In this document: positions 18,764-28,073 of the stretch, in pieces
Layout of the letters: each line of letters begins with the position of its first letter
Position numbering within the stretch: position 1 is the stretch's first letter
Assembly (NCBI RefSeq): GCF_000247645.1
Contig: NZ_AHWA01000005.1
Coordinates: 186,001-250,000, forward strand
Length of the DNA: 64,000 nt
Direction: 5' to 3'
From: Salinibacterium sp. PAMC 21357
GTDB taxonomy: Bacteria; Actinomycetota; Actinomycetes; Actinomycetales; Microbacteriaceae
The notes under the pieces: generated by a model
What the model was told of the DNA's origin: nothing
Seen by the model: only the letters and a program-made list of their open reading frames with translations
Databases searched by the model: none
Made by a program: the position numbers and the translations under genes

Positions 18764-19261
18764 GTGAATACTGAAGAACTCGCCACAAAGATTGTGGCGA
18801 TTCTCACGGAGCGTCGTCAGACAGTTGCCCTGGGGGAGTCACTGACTGGCGGGCTGCTTTGCGCAGCGCTGGTTTCGGTTCCGGGCGCATCCGCCGTGGT
18901 CAATGGGGCCGTTGTGGCGTACAACACCGCGATCAAGCATCAGGTCTTGGGCGTGGATGCCAGCCTGCTCGCAATCTACGGCACGGTGCATCCGGATGTC
19001 GCAGCTCACATGGCTACCGGTGTTCGCGACGTGCTGGGAGTGGGGGAGCATCAGGCGTCCTACGGCCTGGCGACAACGGGAGTTGCGGGCCCAGAGTCGC
19101 ATGAGGGGAAGGCTCCCGGGACGGTTTTCATTGCTCTTGCCGCGAATCACTATGTTGAGACCCGAGATTTCACATTTGGCGGGGGTAGGGAAGAAGTGCG
19201 GGAGCAGACTGTGCATGCCGCGCTCGAGTGCCTATACCAATATCTTGAGTCGGCTGACTAG
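18764..19261 (+). CDS. cinA: Nicotinamide-nucleotide amidohydrolase (CinA C-terminal domain)
   Basis: PncC-type enzyme that deamidates nicotinamide mononucleotide for NAD recycling. The 165-residue protein is the stand-alone CinA C-terminal domain: VALGESLTGGLLCAALVSVPGAS at the N-terminus and SYGLATTGVAGPESHEGKAPGTVFIAL in the middle. GTG start 10 nt after pgsA. In many relatives clgR follows directly; here the Cit/Tct region intervenes. It converges with the response-regulator gene 13 bp away. Confidence 0.92.
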   Translation: MNTEELATKIVAILTERRQTVALGESLTGGLLCAALVSVPGASAVVNGAVVAYNTAIKHQVLGVDASLLAIYGTVHPDVAAHMATGVRDVLGVGEHQASYGLATTGVAGPESHEGKAPGTVFIALAANHYVETRDFTFGGGREEVREQTVHAALECLYQYLESAD

Positions 19262-19273
19262 TTCCGTACGTTT

Positions 19274-19960
19274 TCAGCGAGCTCGATATCGATGAACGGG
19301 GCGACCGGTCGACCCGTATCGGGGCTCGACTAGGGCAGTTCCGGTGGTGACTAGATGTTCGAGATAACGCCGTGCGCCCACACGAGACATGCCAATGACT
19401 TCGGCAACCTCGCTTGCCGAAAGATCGGTTCGCGCTTCGCTGAGCGTCGCCGTCACAAGCTGGAGAGTAGCTACTGAGAGTCCCTTAGGCGGCAGCATTC
19501 GGTTGTGATGCGACCCCAAGATGAGATCGTCCACGGCATTTTGGCTGAGGCTCTGGATGCGACGTGCGCTGCCAAGAGCGTCATGTGATCGCGCAACTTC
19601 ATCAAGACGTTCGCGAAGCGCCGCCGCGGTGAAAGGTTTCACCAAGTAGTGCCGTACACCGTTCGCGCGCGCTTGACGCACGCTTGCGAGATCCCGGGCT
19701 GCGGTTACCGCAATAACTTCGGTGTAGCGGGCCTGTTCCACGCGCAATCGACTGAGCACTTCAAGGCCAGAAAAGTCGGGAAGGTATACATCGAGAAGCA
19801 CAAGGTCAGGGTCGAGCCGTTCAATCGCATCGAGCGCAGCAGCACCGGTATGTGCCTCGGCGATGACTTCGAATTTATCGTGAGCGTCAACGAAACGGTG
19901 ATGAAGCTGCGCAACCGCGAAGTCGTCGTCGACGATCAAGACTCGTATGGGCAATGTCAT
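19274..19960 (-). CDS. citB: CitB/DcuR-type response regulator
   Basis: DNA-binding response regulator of 228 aa. The receiver domain has acidic residues VDDD, the phospho-acceptor Asp in LVLLDVYLPDFSG, then VTAA and the Lys in YLVKPF. The C-terminal domain (LSASEVAEVIGMSRVGARRYLEHL) is the helix-turn-helix of the CitB/DcuR class that controls di- and tricarboxylate uptake. Its start overlaps the kinase stop by 4 nt. By analogy with Corynebacterium glutamicum CitAB, the likely target is the adjacent divergent tctCBA operon (inference). Confidence 0.92.
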   Translation of the reverse strand: MTLPIRVLIVDDDFAVAQLHHRFVDAHDKFEVIAEAHTGAAALDAIERLDPDLVLLDVYLPDFSGLEVLSRLRVEQARYTEVIAVTAARDLASVRQARANGVRHYLVKPFTAAALRERLDEVARSHDALGSARRIQSLSQNAVDDLILGSHHNRMLPPKGLSVATLQLVTATLSEARTDLSASEVAEVIGMSRVGARRYLEHLVTTGTALVEPRYGSTGRPVHRYRAR

Positions 19961-21582
19961 AAGACGGCCACGGACTGCGGTGCCTTGTGGGGCCGGGTGC
20001 TGTCGTCGAATGGAAGACGCACGGAAATGGTCGTGCCTCCCATGAGCGGTTCTTTGACCACTGCCTCGCCACCGTGACGGTGAGCGATTCGCTCGACGAG
20101 GGTTAGTCCGATGCCGCGGCTGGCGGTAACAAGCCCTGGGTTGGGCCCCTTCGTCGAGAATCCCGGAGTGAAAACCTTACGGCGTAGCTTTTCAGGAATT
20201 CCCGGGCCGTCATCGGATACTTCGATGTCGACACTTCTGGGGCTCTCCAGAACACGGACGCGCACCGTGGCGCCCGACGCGCAAGCTTCTGTGGCGTTGT
20301 CGACCAAGTTGCCCAGCACGGTTAGCAGATCATCCCTCAATTCTTCAGCACTATCGTGCGTTGCTAGCGGAGAAAGCTCGGACGAGGAGTCAAGTTCGAG
20401 ATTTATGCCACGCTCGTGCGCGCGCATCTGCTTGACGAGCAGGAGCGCAGCGATTTCTAAGTCGCGGATGCCGCTGTCGCTCGTAACACTCGATAACGTT
20501 CCACCGTCACCGACGCGTTCGATGAAGGCTACTGCTTCTGAATTGTGGCCCAGCTCAAGTAGGCCGCTAATGACGTGAAGTTTGTTTGCGAAGCCATGCG
20601 CTTGGACCCGGAGTCCATCCGCGAGGTCATGTGCGCCGTCAAGGTCGCGCATGAGGGCATGCAGCTTGGTGTTGTCACGCAAGATGAAAACGGATCCGAG
20701 CATTCGATCGCCGATTTTCGCGGAGTCGCACTGTACAAGAAGCACTCGTTCGCCGGCCAAAATCAGCCGCTGACGGGACTCTTCGTCATCGAGCATCTTG
20801 AGGAGATCGTCATCCAATATGTCCGCAGCTGGTCGCCCTACAACGTTATTTTGGTCGTCGATTCCCAGTAGGTGCGCCCCGGCGTCATTAATGAGGGCGA
20901 TACGTCCATGTTCATCTAGGGCGACAAGTCCCTCTCGCATCCCGTGCAGCATGGCCTCGCGAGCTTCGAGAAGTCCCACGATTTCGTCCGGTTCGAGTCC
21001 ATAGATTCGTCGGCGGATCACTGTCGTGACCCAGGCAGCGCCGACGACCCCGAATGCCGCCGCTACGCCAATCGTGACGAAGAGTGCCACGGAACTGCCG
21101 AGAAAATCGCTGCGCAGGCTGGATTCCAGAATCCCCACCGAAACTGCGCCAATAATCTGGTTTCCATCAGTTATGGGGACCTTGACTCGCCATGATTCGC
21201 CGAGGGTGCCCGTCTGAGTCCCCACATAGATTTCGCCAGCTAGTACATCAGAGGGATCGGTCGAGACCTGCTCGCCAATTCTTGCGGGGTTGGGGTGCGA
21301 CAAACGTACGCCCGTGTCATCCACAACGACGATGTACGTGACGTCGGATGCTTCGCGCACAACCTCTGCGATGGGCTGAACCGTCTCGCTTGGTTGAGTG
21401 TCGTCGAGAGCATCGATGATGGCAGGAAGCGTAGCAACAGATTGAGCGACGGCGATCATGCGATCGCGGTAGGCATCGCGGAGCTGCTGTTCCTGCAGCC
21501 AGCCGGCAACGATGCCTGTTCCCAGCACAGCGACAAGCACGATTGCTAACTGCAGCAGCAGCAATTGTGTGCGGAGCTTCAT
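19957..21582 (-). CDS. citA: CitA/DcuS-type sensor histidine kinase
   Basis: Membrane sensor, about 541 aa from ATG 21582. TM1 is at about 7-30, followed by an extracytoplasmic sensor domain (about 31-170, including TYIVVVDDTGVRLSHPNPARIG, typical of CitA/DcuS Cache folds), TM2, a cytosolic PAS domain (GLVALDEHGRIALINDAG), the H-box and an ATPase domain (LGNLVDNATEACASG, DDGPGIPEKL, SRGIGLTLVERI). The H-box reads QAHGFANKLH; relatives normally have Glu right after the phospho-His (HEFxNKLH). Other starts at 21615 and 21645 are possible; no strong SD distinguishes them. Confidence 0.88.
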   Translation of the reverse strand: MKLRTQLLLLQLAIVLVAVLGTGIVAGWLQEQQLRDAYRDRMIAVAQSVATLPAIIDALDDTQPSETVQPIAEVVREASDVTYIVVVDDTGVRLSHPNPARIGEQVSTDPSDVLAGEIYVGTQTGTLGESWRVKVPITDGNQIIGAVSVGILESSLRSDFLGSSVALFVTIGVAAAFGVVGAAWVTTVIRRRIYGLEPDEIVGLLEAREAMLHGMREGLVALDEHGRIALINDAGAHLLGIDDQNNVVGRPAADILDDDLLKMLDDEESRQRLILAGERVLLVQCDSAKIGDRMLGSVFILRDNTKLHALMRDLDGAHDLADGLRVQAHGFANKLHVISGLLELGHNSEAVAFIERVGDGGTLSSVTSDSGIRDLEIAALLLVKQMRAHERGINLELDSSSELSPLATHDSAEELRDDLLTVLGNLVDNATEACASGATVRVRVLESPRSVDIEVSDDGPGIPEKLRRKVFTPGFSTKGPNPGLVTASRGIGLTLVERIAHRHGGEAVVKEPLMGGTTISVRLPFDDSTRPHKAPQSVAVL

Positions 21583-21644
21583 CGACCGGACCACTCGACT
21601 AGTGTGCCCGAACATGGGGCCCCTGGTGACAATCGACGATCCCA

Positions 21645-21658
21645 TTTTGTGTACAAAA
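21645..21658. promoter_or_regulatory. Palindrome TTTTGTGTACAAAA, candidate CitB operator
   Basis: Six-base arms TTTTGT and ACAAAA are complementary; only the two central bases do not pair. The site lies between the divergent citA and tctC genes, about 60 bp upstream of the chosen citA start and 117 bp upstream of tctC. It is followed by AAAACGACCAAAACAACCA, which repeats the half-site motif. AT-rich direct or inverted sites are usual for CitB/DcuR-type regulators; the assignment is inferred. Confidence 0.45.
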
Positions 21659-21774
21659 CGACCAAAACAACCACTATGTCCGCATCGTTCCGTTCTGGCG
21701 CGACCCTCCCTAGCGTGTGAGGCGTGCTGCGGCCACGTCGCAGACACATCATTCGTTTAGCTCAAGGAGGAGCA

Positions 21775-22809
21775 ATGCGTATTTCCGCACGTTCACAGCA
21801 CTCATCATGGCGGCACGGAGCACTGACCGTTATCGCTGGTCTCTCGGCGCTCAGCCTCGTCGGCTGTGCAACAGGTTCGTCAACACCTGATTCCGGCGGC
21901 GAACCTGCCGAACTGTCATCCGTCAACATCATCGTCCCCGCAGACCCTGGAGGTGGTTGGGATCAGACTGGCCGGGCACTTGCCGAGGTCGGTACTAGCG
22001 AGGGGATCATTACCTCCGCACCAGTGAACAACATTGGTGGTGCCGGCGGTACGATTGGTCTCGCGTCGCTGGCGAACGAAAGCGATCCATTCACCCTCAT
22101 GCTGACCGGCTTTGTGATGGTTGGTGCGGTTGAGACCAACAGCTCCGAAGTGCGCCTCGAGCAAACAACACCGATTGCGCGCCTGACTGAGGAAGCCGGA
22201 GTGATCGTGGTGCCCAAGGAGTCACCATACGAGACGCTCAGCGATCTTGTGGATGACATGATCGCCAACGGTAAAGACGTCTCGATTACTGGCGGTTCCG
22301 CCGGTGGTGTCGATCACATTCTGGCCGCGCAGCTCTTGAAAGAGGCGGGCCAAGACGCCGGCCAAATCAACGAAAAGCTCAATTACATCCCCAACGCGGG
22401 AGGTGGCGAAGCTGTCACTTTGCTTCTGGGAAATAAGGTCTCTGCCGGAATTTCCGGAGTGAGCGAGTTTGCTGAGCAGATCAAAGCAGGCGAGCTGAGG
22501 GCGCTTGCCGTGTCGAGCGCGGGGCCGAGCGATCTTCTCCCCGATGTACCGACAATCATCGACTCCGGCTATGACCTCGAAATCACCAATTGGCGAGGTG
22601 TTCTCGCACCTGGGGGAATTTCCGACGTCGAGCGTCAACAGCTAATTGACCTGGTGACGAAGATTTCAGAGAGCGATGGCTGGAAGGAAACGCTTGAGTC
22701 TAAGGGCTGGGCCGACGCATTCCTGGCCGGTGATGAGTTCGACGCCTACGTCACTCAGAACATCACCGATACCACCGCCGTGCTCAAAGACATAGGGCTC
22801 ATCGGTTAG
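21775..22809 (+). CDS. tctC: Tripartite tricarboxylate transporter substrate-binding lipoprotein
   Basis: Extracytoplasmic solute receptor (Bug/TctC family) of a citrate-type importer, 344 aa. The N-terminus is a lipoprotein signal with lipobox LVGC, cleaved before Cys at about residue 32. The family segments NIIVPADPGGGWDQTGRAL, NIGGAGGTIGLASLA and LNYIPNAGGGEAVTLLLGNKV are present. AAGGAGGAG sits just before the ATG, so translation should be strong. tctB follows 3 nt after the stop. Expression is probably controlled by the divergent CitAB pair. Confidence 0.93.
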   Translation: MRISARSQHSSWRHGALTVIAGLSALSLVGCATGSSTPDSGGEPAELSSVNIIVPADPGGGWDQTGRALAEVGTSEGIITSAPVNNIGGAGGTIGLASLANESDPFTLMLTGFVMVGAVETNSSEVRLEQTTPIARLTEEAGVIVVPKESPYETLSDLVDDMIANGKDVSITGGSAGGVDHILAAQLLKEAGQDAGQINEKLNYIPNAGGGEAVTLLLGNKVSAGISGVSEFAEQIKAGELRALAVSSAGPSDLLPDVPTIIDSGYDLEITNWRGVLAPGGISDVERQQLIDLVTKISESDGWKETLESKGWADAFLAGDEFDAYVTQNITDTTAVLKDIGLIG

Positions 22810-22812
22810 TTC

Positions 22813-23382
22813 ATGACATCTCCACAGTCAGGCTCGTCCGGCGTTTCGACGCCGGGCGAGCCCCGCTCCGTTTCTGAAGAACTTTCTGGCCGTCGCATTC
22901 CGATCGGCGAGTACCTTTTCGCTGCTCTCGCAGCGGGCATCGGGATCTACGTTCTCATCGCGGCCAATTACATCCGAATTCCCATCTCGAGTAACACACT
23001 GGGTCCACGATCCTTTCCTTACCTCGTCGGCGCATTGTTGCTGTGCGCAGGCATCGCAGTCTTTATCGGCGTACGGAGAGGCCGACTCGGCGAGGCTGAG
23101 GAGGGCGAAGATGTCGATAGCTCGGTTGCAACCGACTGGGTGACCGTCGCCAAGCTCGTCGCATTTTTCACGGCTCACGCCTTTTTGATCGAGTTCATCG
23201 GATGGCCTATTGCTGCAGCACTGTTGTTCGCCGGAGCGGCATGGAGCCTTGGTGCTCAGCGACTCCGTTGGGCGATCCCCATTGCTCTTGCCCTCGCCTT
23301 CACTATCTACTTTCTCTTCGGGCGATTGCTCGGCCTCTCGCTTCCTGCGGGACCACTACTCGATTGGATGCCGTTCTTCTGA
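22813..23382 (+). CDS. tctB: Tripartite tricarboxylate transporter small membrane subunit
   Basis: TctB subunit, 189 aa: a hydrophilic N-terminus of about 30 residues, then four hydrophobic segments (about 34-56, 68-90, 112-135, 150-180). The family motif [19 protein letters not shown] follows the first TM. It functions only with TctA and TctC. ATG 3 nt after tctC; the stop overlaps the tctA start (TGATG). Confidence 0.9.
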   Translation: MTSPQSGSSGVSTPGEPRSVSEELSGRRIPIGEYLFAALAAGIGIYVLIAANYIRIPISSNTLGPRSFPYLVGALLLCAGIAVFIGVRRGRLGEAEEGEDVDSSVATDWVTVAKLVAFFTAHAFLIEFIGWPIAAALLFAGAAWSLGAQRLRWAIPIALALAFTIYFLFGRLLGLSLPAGPLLDWMPFF

Positions 23383-24919
23383 TGGATAATTTCGCTCAAC
23401 TCATGGCGGGGTTCGCGACCGCCCTTCAGCCGGAATATCTCCTCTATGCATTCTTCGGCGTCGTTATCGGCACCGCTGTTGGGGTTCTGCCGGGTATCGG
23501 ACCAGCAATGACGGTGGCGTTGCTGCTCCCGATTACCTACACGTTGAATCCGACAGCAGCCCTGATCGTGTTTGCGGGGATCTACTACGGGGGTATGTAC
23601 GGAGGTTCGACAACCTCGATTCTTTTGAACACTCCTGGAGAATCGGCATCCATTGTGACCGCGCTTGAGGGTAACAAGATGGCGAAGATGGGGCGTGGTG
23701 CGGCAGCGCTTGCGACAGCCGCAATCGGATCCTTTGTCGCGGCCAGCGTCGCCACGGTGGGGCTTACCTTAGTGGCACCGATTCTGGCTCGCTGGGCTGT
23801 CACGTTGGGACCGCCCGATTACTTCGCGCTCATGATCGTTGCGTTTACGACGGTTGGCGCGCTGATGGGAAAGTCGGTTTCGCGCGGAATGCTGTCTCTC
23901 GGTCTCGGGCTCTTTCTCGGTCTTGTTGGCACGGAGGTGCTCACCGGTCAGCAGCGCTTCACGGGCGGTGTTCCTGTCTTGGCGGATGGTATCGACGTGG
24001 TGCTCATCGCCGTCGGTCTCTTCGCGGTTGGCGAGTCGCTGTATGTCGCGTCCCGTCTCAAGTCAGGTCCTGTCAGCCTCATTCCAGTCACCAAGGGCTG
24101 GCGCAACTGGATGAGTAAAGAAGATTGGGCGCTGTCGTGGCGTCCGTGGTTGCGCGGAACTGCGATTGGCTTCCCGATCGGAACTATTCCTGCTGGGGGA
24201 GCGGATGTCGCAACTTTCCTTTCGTACGCTGCCGAGAAGCGGCTAGCCAAGAAGGGCAGAAAGAATGTCTTTGGCAAGGGAGCGATCGAAGGAGTTGCTG
24301 GTCCGGAAGCGGCAAACAATGCTGCAGCCGCTGGAGTACTCGTTCCCCTGCTAACTCTGGGACTTCCCACAACGGCCACGGCCGCGATCATTCTGTCGGC
24401 ATTCCAATCGTATGGAATCCAGCCTGGGCCACTGTTGTTCCAAAACCAGAGTGCTCTCGTCTGGGCGTTGATTGCGAGTCTCTACATTGGCAACATCATG
24501 TTGCTCGTGCTCAACCTGCCGCTCGTCGGTATCTGGGTGAAGGTACTTCAAGTGCCACGCCCGTATCTCTACGCCGGCATCCTGTTGTTTGCTGCGCTTG
24601 GTGCATTCTCGATGAACTCAACTATCTCGATGTGTTGATTTTACTGATCGTTGGTCTTGCCGGATTCCTCATGCGACGTTTCGGATATCCGGTGGCACCG
24701 ATGGTGATTGGCGGAATTCTTGGACCAATGGCCGAGACACAACTGCGCAAAGCACTCGCGATCAGCCAAGGCGATCTCAGTGCGCTTGTGACGAGTCCGT
24801 TCGCGGCTATCGCGTATCTATCACTCATCGGCTTCCTCGTCCTTGGACTGTTTCTCAAGCGTCGCCAGCAGCAAATGGAAAGCGAACCCGTCGATGCGGA
24901 AGAAGTTCCTGCCCCGTAG
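23382..24919 (+). pseudogene. tctA: Tripartite tricarboxylate transporter large permease, one-base frameshift
   Basis: TctA is the 12-TM channel subunit. The frame from ATG 23382 carries the family motifs [40 protein letters not shown] and [12 protein letters not shown], but stops at 24638 after FSMNSTI. The remaining 95 residues ([20 protein letters not shown] through the stop at 24919) are in the next frame. One base inserted near 24627 (ATCTC to ATCTTC) rebuilds a 512-residue protein with the expected I-F-D-V-L. Without it citrate uptake by this system would be lost, so a sequence error is a serious alternative. Confidence 0.87.
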
Positions 24920-25040
24920 TGGGAATATCTAAGAACTCTTTTTGATTACACACTATGTACTCACAACACATATACAGATGGAATTGACTACAGTTTCACC
25001 ACGGTAAGCTTTTCTATCACTGAACATAAGGGAGGGTCCA

Positions 25041-25349
25041 ATGGTTCTCGTTCGTCAAGAAATCGGTGACGTTCTCCGCGACGTACGCCTGCAAAAGGGA
25101 CGCACCCTTCGTCAGGTCGCAAGCAAAGCAAGCGTTGCCCTCGGATACCTCAGTGAGGTTGAGCGTGGTCAAAAAGAGGCCAGCTCCGAAATTCTCGCTT
25201 CGGTAGCCGAAGCGCTCGATACCCCGATCTCCGTAATCATGCGTGAGGTTGGCGATCGCCTCGCCGTTATTGAAGGCGCAACGTCGATCCCCGATACGTT
25301 GCCCGATGAGCTCGTTGCCGAGTTCGATTCGAATTTGGTTTCGCGCTAA
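25041..25349 (+). CDS. clgR: Clp gene regulator ClgR (XRE-family HTH)
   Basis: Activator of clp protease and related stress genes in actinobacteria, 102 aa. The helix-turn-helix is at about residues 14-65: GRTLRQVASKASVALGYLSE then VERGQKEASSEILASVAEAL. The C-terminal tail LVAEFDSNLVSR is short, and in relatives the C-terminus is where Clp proteases recognise ClgR. GGGAGG precedes ATG 25041. The 120-bp upstream gap after tctA is AT-rich and holds its promoter, but I cannot fix a -10. Followed by DUF3046 and recA as in other actinobacteria. Confidence 0.92.
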   Translation: MVLVRQEIGDVLRDVRLQKGRTLRQVASKASVALGYLSEVERGQKEASSEILASVAEALDTPISVIMREVGDRLAVIEGATSIPDTLPDELVAEFDSNLVSR

Positions 25350-25363
25350 ATATTCCACACCGG

Positions 25364-25392
25364 ATGCCCCGCTCTTTCGTTGAGTGGGGCAT
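25364..25392 (+). terminator. Stem-loop after clgR
   Basis: ATGCCCCGCT and AGTGGGGCAT form a 10-bp stem with one G-U pair and a 9-nt loop, 14 bp after the clgR stop. No U-run follows, so it is probably a weak or Rho-assisted terminator, or an mRNA 3' end stabiliser. Confidence 0.6.
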
Positions 25393-25447
25393 TCGTGGGT
25401 TAAGGCGAGTGTTCGTGAGTAATGTAAAGCGAACGTAGGGTGGTCGA

Positions 25448-25675
25448 ATGCGATTGAGCGAGTTTTGGACAGCGGTTGCCGATGAGTTCGGTGAACCATA
25501 TGGCCGCGTTCTCGTCAACGACCAAGTTCTGGGCTCTGTTGGCGGCGTTACTGCGGCCCAGGCGCTTTCTCGCGGCGTTCCTGCCCGCCAAGTGTGGGCC
25601 GCGCTGTGCGATGCGATGGATGTTCCCGCTGACCGTCGGTACGGCGTCGGGCAACGCGAGCCCAAAAAGCAATAG
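25448..25675 (+). CDS. DUF3046 family protein
   Basis: Small actinobacterial protein of 75 residues found next to recA in many relatives (MRLSEFWTAVADEFGEPYGR, then RGVPARQVWAALCDAMDVP). Function unknown. It is strongly charged with no TM or signal peptide. TAGGGT at 25436-25441 lies 6 nt before the ATG, predicting its own leaderless transcript rather than read-through from clgR. Confidence 0.9.
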   Translation: MRLSEFWTAVADEFGEPYGRVLVNDQVLGSVGGVTAAQALSRGVPARQVWAALCDAMDVPADRRYGVGQREPKKQ

Positions 25676-25695
25676 CCCTGCCCCGCGTGGCGTGT

Positions 25696-25711
25696 TCGAA
25701 CATGTATTCGA
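25696..25711. promoter_or_regulatory. LexA (SOS) box upstream of recA
   Basis: TCGAACATGTATTCGA matches the actinobacterial SOS palindrome TCGAAC-N4-GTTCGA with one change in the right half. It lies 205 bp before the recA ATG and 21 bp after DUF3046, so the SOS-regulated recA transcript has a leader of roughly 180-200 nt. LexA itself is encoded at 34 kb. Confidence 0.85.
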
Positions 25712-25915
25712 TATTGTTAGTCTTCTCCCTAACACCCAATCGAATACAACTATTGGGCGCCGCTGTCACGTGAGTTTTCTGGAATGTCAGAGCCGACACG
25801 TAACGTGGCATTTAGCAACACAGCCTTTGTCGGGAGGTTGCGGGCCTTGCACTATCGGCCCGCACAATTCGCGACAGCCTATGGGCCGCAACCTACGACC
25901 AATGGAGAAAATATA

Positions 25916-27076
25916 ATGCCATCAGCAGCAGACCGCGAGAAGTCCCTCGAGACAGCGCTCGCACAGATCGACCGTCAGTTCGGCAAAGGCTCAGTTATGC
26001 GCCTAGGCAGCGATGAGCGCGCTCCGGTCGAGGTCATCCCCACCGGGTCGATTGCGCTGGATGTCGCACTCGGCATAGGCGGGCTTCCCCGCGGTCGAAT
26101 CGTCGAGATTTACGGTCCCGAGTCCTCAGGTAAGACCACTCTCACCTTGCATGCCATCGCCAACGCTCAGCGCAACGGTGGCATCGCCGCGTTCATCGAT
26201 GCTGAGCACGCACTCGACCCCGAATATGCGGCCAAGTTGGGCGTCGACATCGACGCTTTGCTCGTTTCTCAACCCGATACGGGTGAGCAGGCGCTAGAAA
26301 TCGCCGACATGTTGGTTCGAAGCGGATCCATCGACCTCATCGTTATTGACTCGGTCGCGGCACTTGTTCCGCGTGCAGAAATCGAAGGTGAGATGGGGGA
26401 CACGCACGTTGGTCTTCAGGCTCGACTCATGTCTCAAGCGCTGCGTAAGCTCACCGGTGGCCTCAGCCAGACCAACACCACCATGATCTTCATCAACCAG
26501 TTGCGCGAAAAGATCGGTGTCTTCTTCGGCAGCCCAGAAACTACTGCTGGTGGTAAGGCGCTCAAGTTCTATGCCTCCGTTCGACTCGACATTCGTCGTA
26601 TCGAAACGTTGAAAGATGGAACGGACGCTGTGGGTAACCGCACGCGAGTTAAAGTTGTCAAGAACAAAATGGCCCCGCCGTTCAAGCAGGCTGAGTTCGA
26701 CATTCTCTATGGCATTGGAATCTCTCGCGAAGGTAGCCTCATCGATTTCGGGGTGGATCACGAGATCGTCCGCAAGTCGGGCGCGTGGTACACCTACGAT
26801 GGCGACCAACTCGGCCAGGGTAAAGAAAAGTCTCGTGCGTTCCTGCTCCAAAATCCCGCCATCGCGCTTGAGATTGAGCAAAAAATTATGCGCAAGCTCG
26901 GTGTGGGTGCAGAAGCTAAGGCTGCAAATGCGAGCGAAGCTAAGGCCGTCGCAGATGCCGAAGCCAAGGCAGAGAAGGCCGCAAAAGTAGCAAAGGCTAG
27001 CGCGAAGGCAGACGGGCCAGTGCTGCCGGTCGCTGATAAAGCAGCAGCACCACTCAAAAAAGCAGTAGGCCAGTAG
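25916..27076 (+). CDS. recA: Recombinase RecA
   Basis: ATP-dependent strand-exchange protein and co-protease for LexA cleavage, 386 aa. Walker [10 protein letters not shown], the Walker B region [23 protein letters not shown]2 loop [19 protein letters not shown] and the Gly/Lys-rich filament segment are all intact. The C-terminal tail after residue 330 is an Ala/Lys/Glu-rich repeat. ATG 25916 is preceded by GGAG (25904-25907) at 8 nt; the open frame back to 25784 is upstream leader. recX follows 8 nt downstream. Confidence 0.97.
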   Translation: MPSAADREKSLETALAQIDRQFGKGSVMRLGSDERAPVEVIPTGSIALDVALGIGGLPRGRIVEIYGPESSGKTTLTLHAIANAQRNGGIAAFIDAEHALDPEYAAKLGVDIDALLVSQPDTGEQALEIADMLVRSGSIDLIVIDSVAALVPRAEIEGEMGDTHVGLQARLMSQALRKLTGGLSQTNTTMIFINQLREKIGVFFGSPETTAGGKALKFYASVRLDIRRIETLKDGTDAVGNRTRVKVVKNKMAPPFKQAEFDILYGIGISREGSLIDFGVDHEIVRKSGAWYTYDGDQLGQGKEKSRAFLLQNPAIALEIEQKIMRKLGVGAEAKAANASEAKAVADAEAKAEKAAKVAKASAKADGPVLPVADKAAAPLKKAVGQ

Positions 27077-27084
27077 GTTCAACG

Positions 27085-28029
27085 ATGACATCCTCCGACG
27101 ACGAATACATCGCCCCCGTTATCAATTTATTTGGTAACCGCAGCGGTAACAAAAGTGCCGCCGCGACCGAGACAGGTTCGTCGTCGGAGGTTTCACCAAC
27201 TTTCGCATCCCACCCCGAAGCAGAAGAAAACGACGGGTGGGCGAAAGCAAACGCTCCGATGACAGCCGACCCCAGACCGGCAGAAGATCTGAACGCCGGG
27301 TCCGGGGCAGACGCTGCCGCCGGCACCATTTCGCCGGTAGTTGCTCTTGCGTCAGTTCGAGCATTGCCGACAATGGCAGATTTCACCTCATCACACGACG
27401 ACGATGGGTCGCACAATTCGGAGGTAGCGCAAACAAAATCTGCGCAAACGAAGCCTGCGCAAACGAAAGCCGCGCGCGCTGAACCGGAGGCAGAAGCGGC
27501 GCCTAGTCAATCCAAGGCAGAGCGACGCCAGGCGCGTGACGGCTTCTCAGAAATTAGTCGCGTCAGCATGCGGGCTCTCGCTCGTCGAGGCATGTCATCA
27601 GACGAAATGACTCAATTCTTAGGCACTCGAGAATTCGAATCAGAAGACATCGATGGCGAAATCGAACGGCTGGAAGGGTGTGGCCTTCTCGACGATGCGG
27701 CGCTGGCGGAGACGCTCACACGAACCCTGCGTGAGCGTAAAAAGCTCGGCGCCTCAGCTATCCGCGCCGAATTGCGCCGGCGCAAGATCGATCAAGAACA
27801 CATTTCTGCGGTGCTCGACGACGATCGTGATGAAGAGCAAGAGCGAGCGACAGAGATCGCGCTCAAGCGCGCTCCTCAACTCCGCTCGCTCGACGGCGTC
27901 ACAGCAAAACGACGCCTCACCGGCTTTCTCATGCGCAAGGGCTACTCGGGCTCCGTCGTATCCGCCGCGGTGGCCGCTGCTCTGGCGCCCGGATCCGGCA
28001 ATTCCACCGGTGGTCCTGTCTTTCGCTAG
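27085..28029 (+). CDS. recX: Regulatory protein RecX with long N-terminal extension
   Basis: Modulator of RecA filaments. The RecX fold (three-helix repeats) occupies about residues 150-300: [43 protein letters not shown], then [15 protein letters not shown] and [16 protein letters not shown]. The first ~145 residues are low-complexity and acidic, with a triplicated AQTKx unit. Family members are usually 150-270 aa, so 314 is long. TAGGTT (27074-27079), 5 nt before the ATG, could give a second, recA-independent leaderless start. Confidence 0.9.
   Translation: MTSSDDEYIAPVINLFGNRSGNKSAAATETGSSSEVSPTFASHPEAEENDGWAKANAPMTADPRPAEDLNAGSGADAAAGTISPVVALASVRALPTMADFTSSHDDDGSHNSEVAQTKSAQTKPAQTKAARAEPEAEAAPSQSKAERRQARDGFSEISRVSMRALARRGMSSDEMTQFLGTREFESEDIDGEIERLEGCGLLDDAALAETLTRTLRERKKLGASAIRAELRRRKIDQEHISAVLDDDRDEEQERATEIALKRAPQLRSLDGVTAKRRLTGFLMRKGYSGSVVSAAVAAALAPGSGNSTGGPVFR
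27427..27471 (+). repeat. Three tandem 15-bp repeats inside recX
   Basis: GCGCAAACAAAATCT, GCGCAAACGAAGCCT and GCGCAAACGAAAGCC are adjacent and encode [15 protein letters not shown] in the linker between the extension and the RecX domain. Copy number may vary between strains because the unit is a multiple of three. Confidence 0.85.
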
Positions 28030-28073
28030 AACGACGTAAAGCTAAGCCCCCTCAGAGGCTTAAGGTGGAAGAC

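Noticed and set aside
24600-24640. Programmed ribosomal frameshift in tctA
   Set aside because: No slippery heptamer, stem-loop or internal SD is present; TctA is made without frameshifting elsewhere, so a missing base is simpler.
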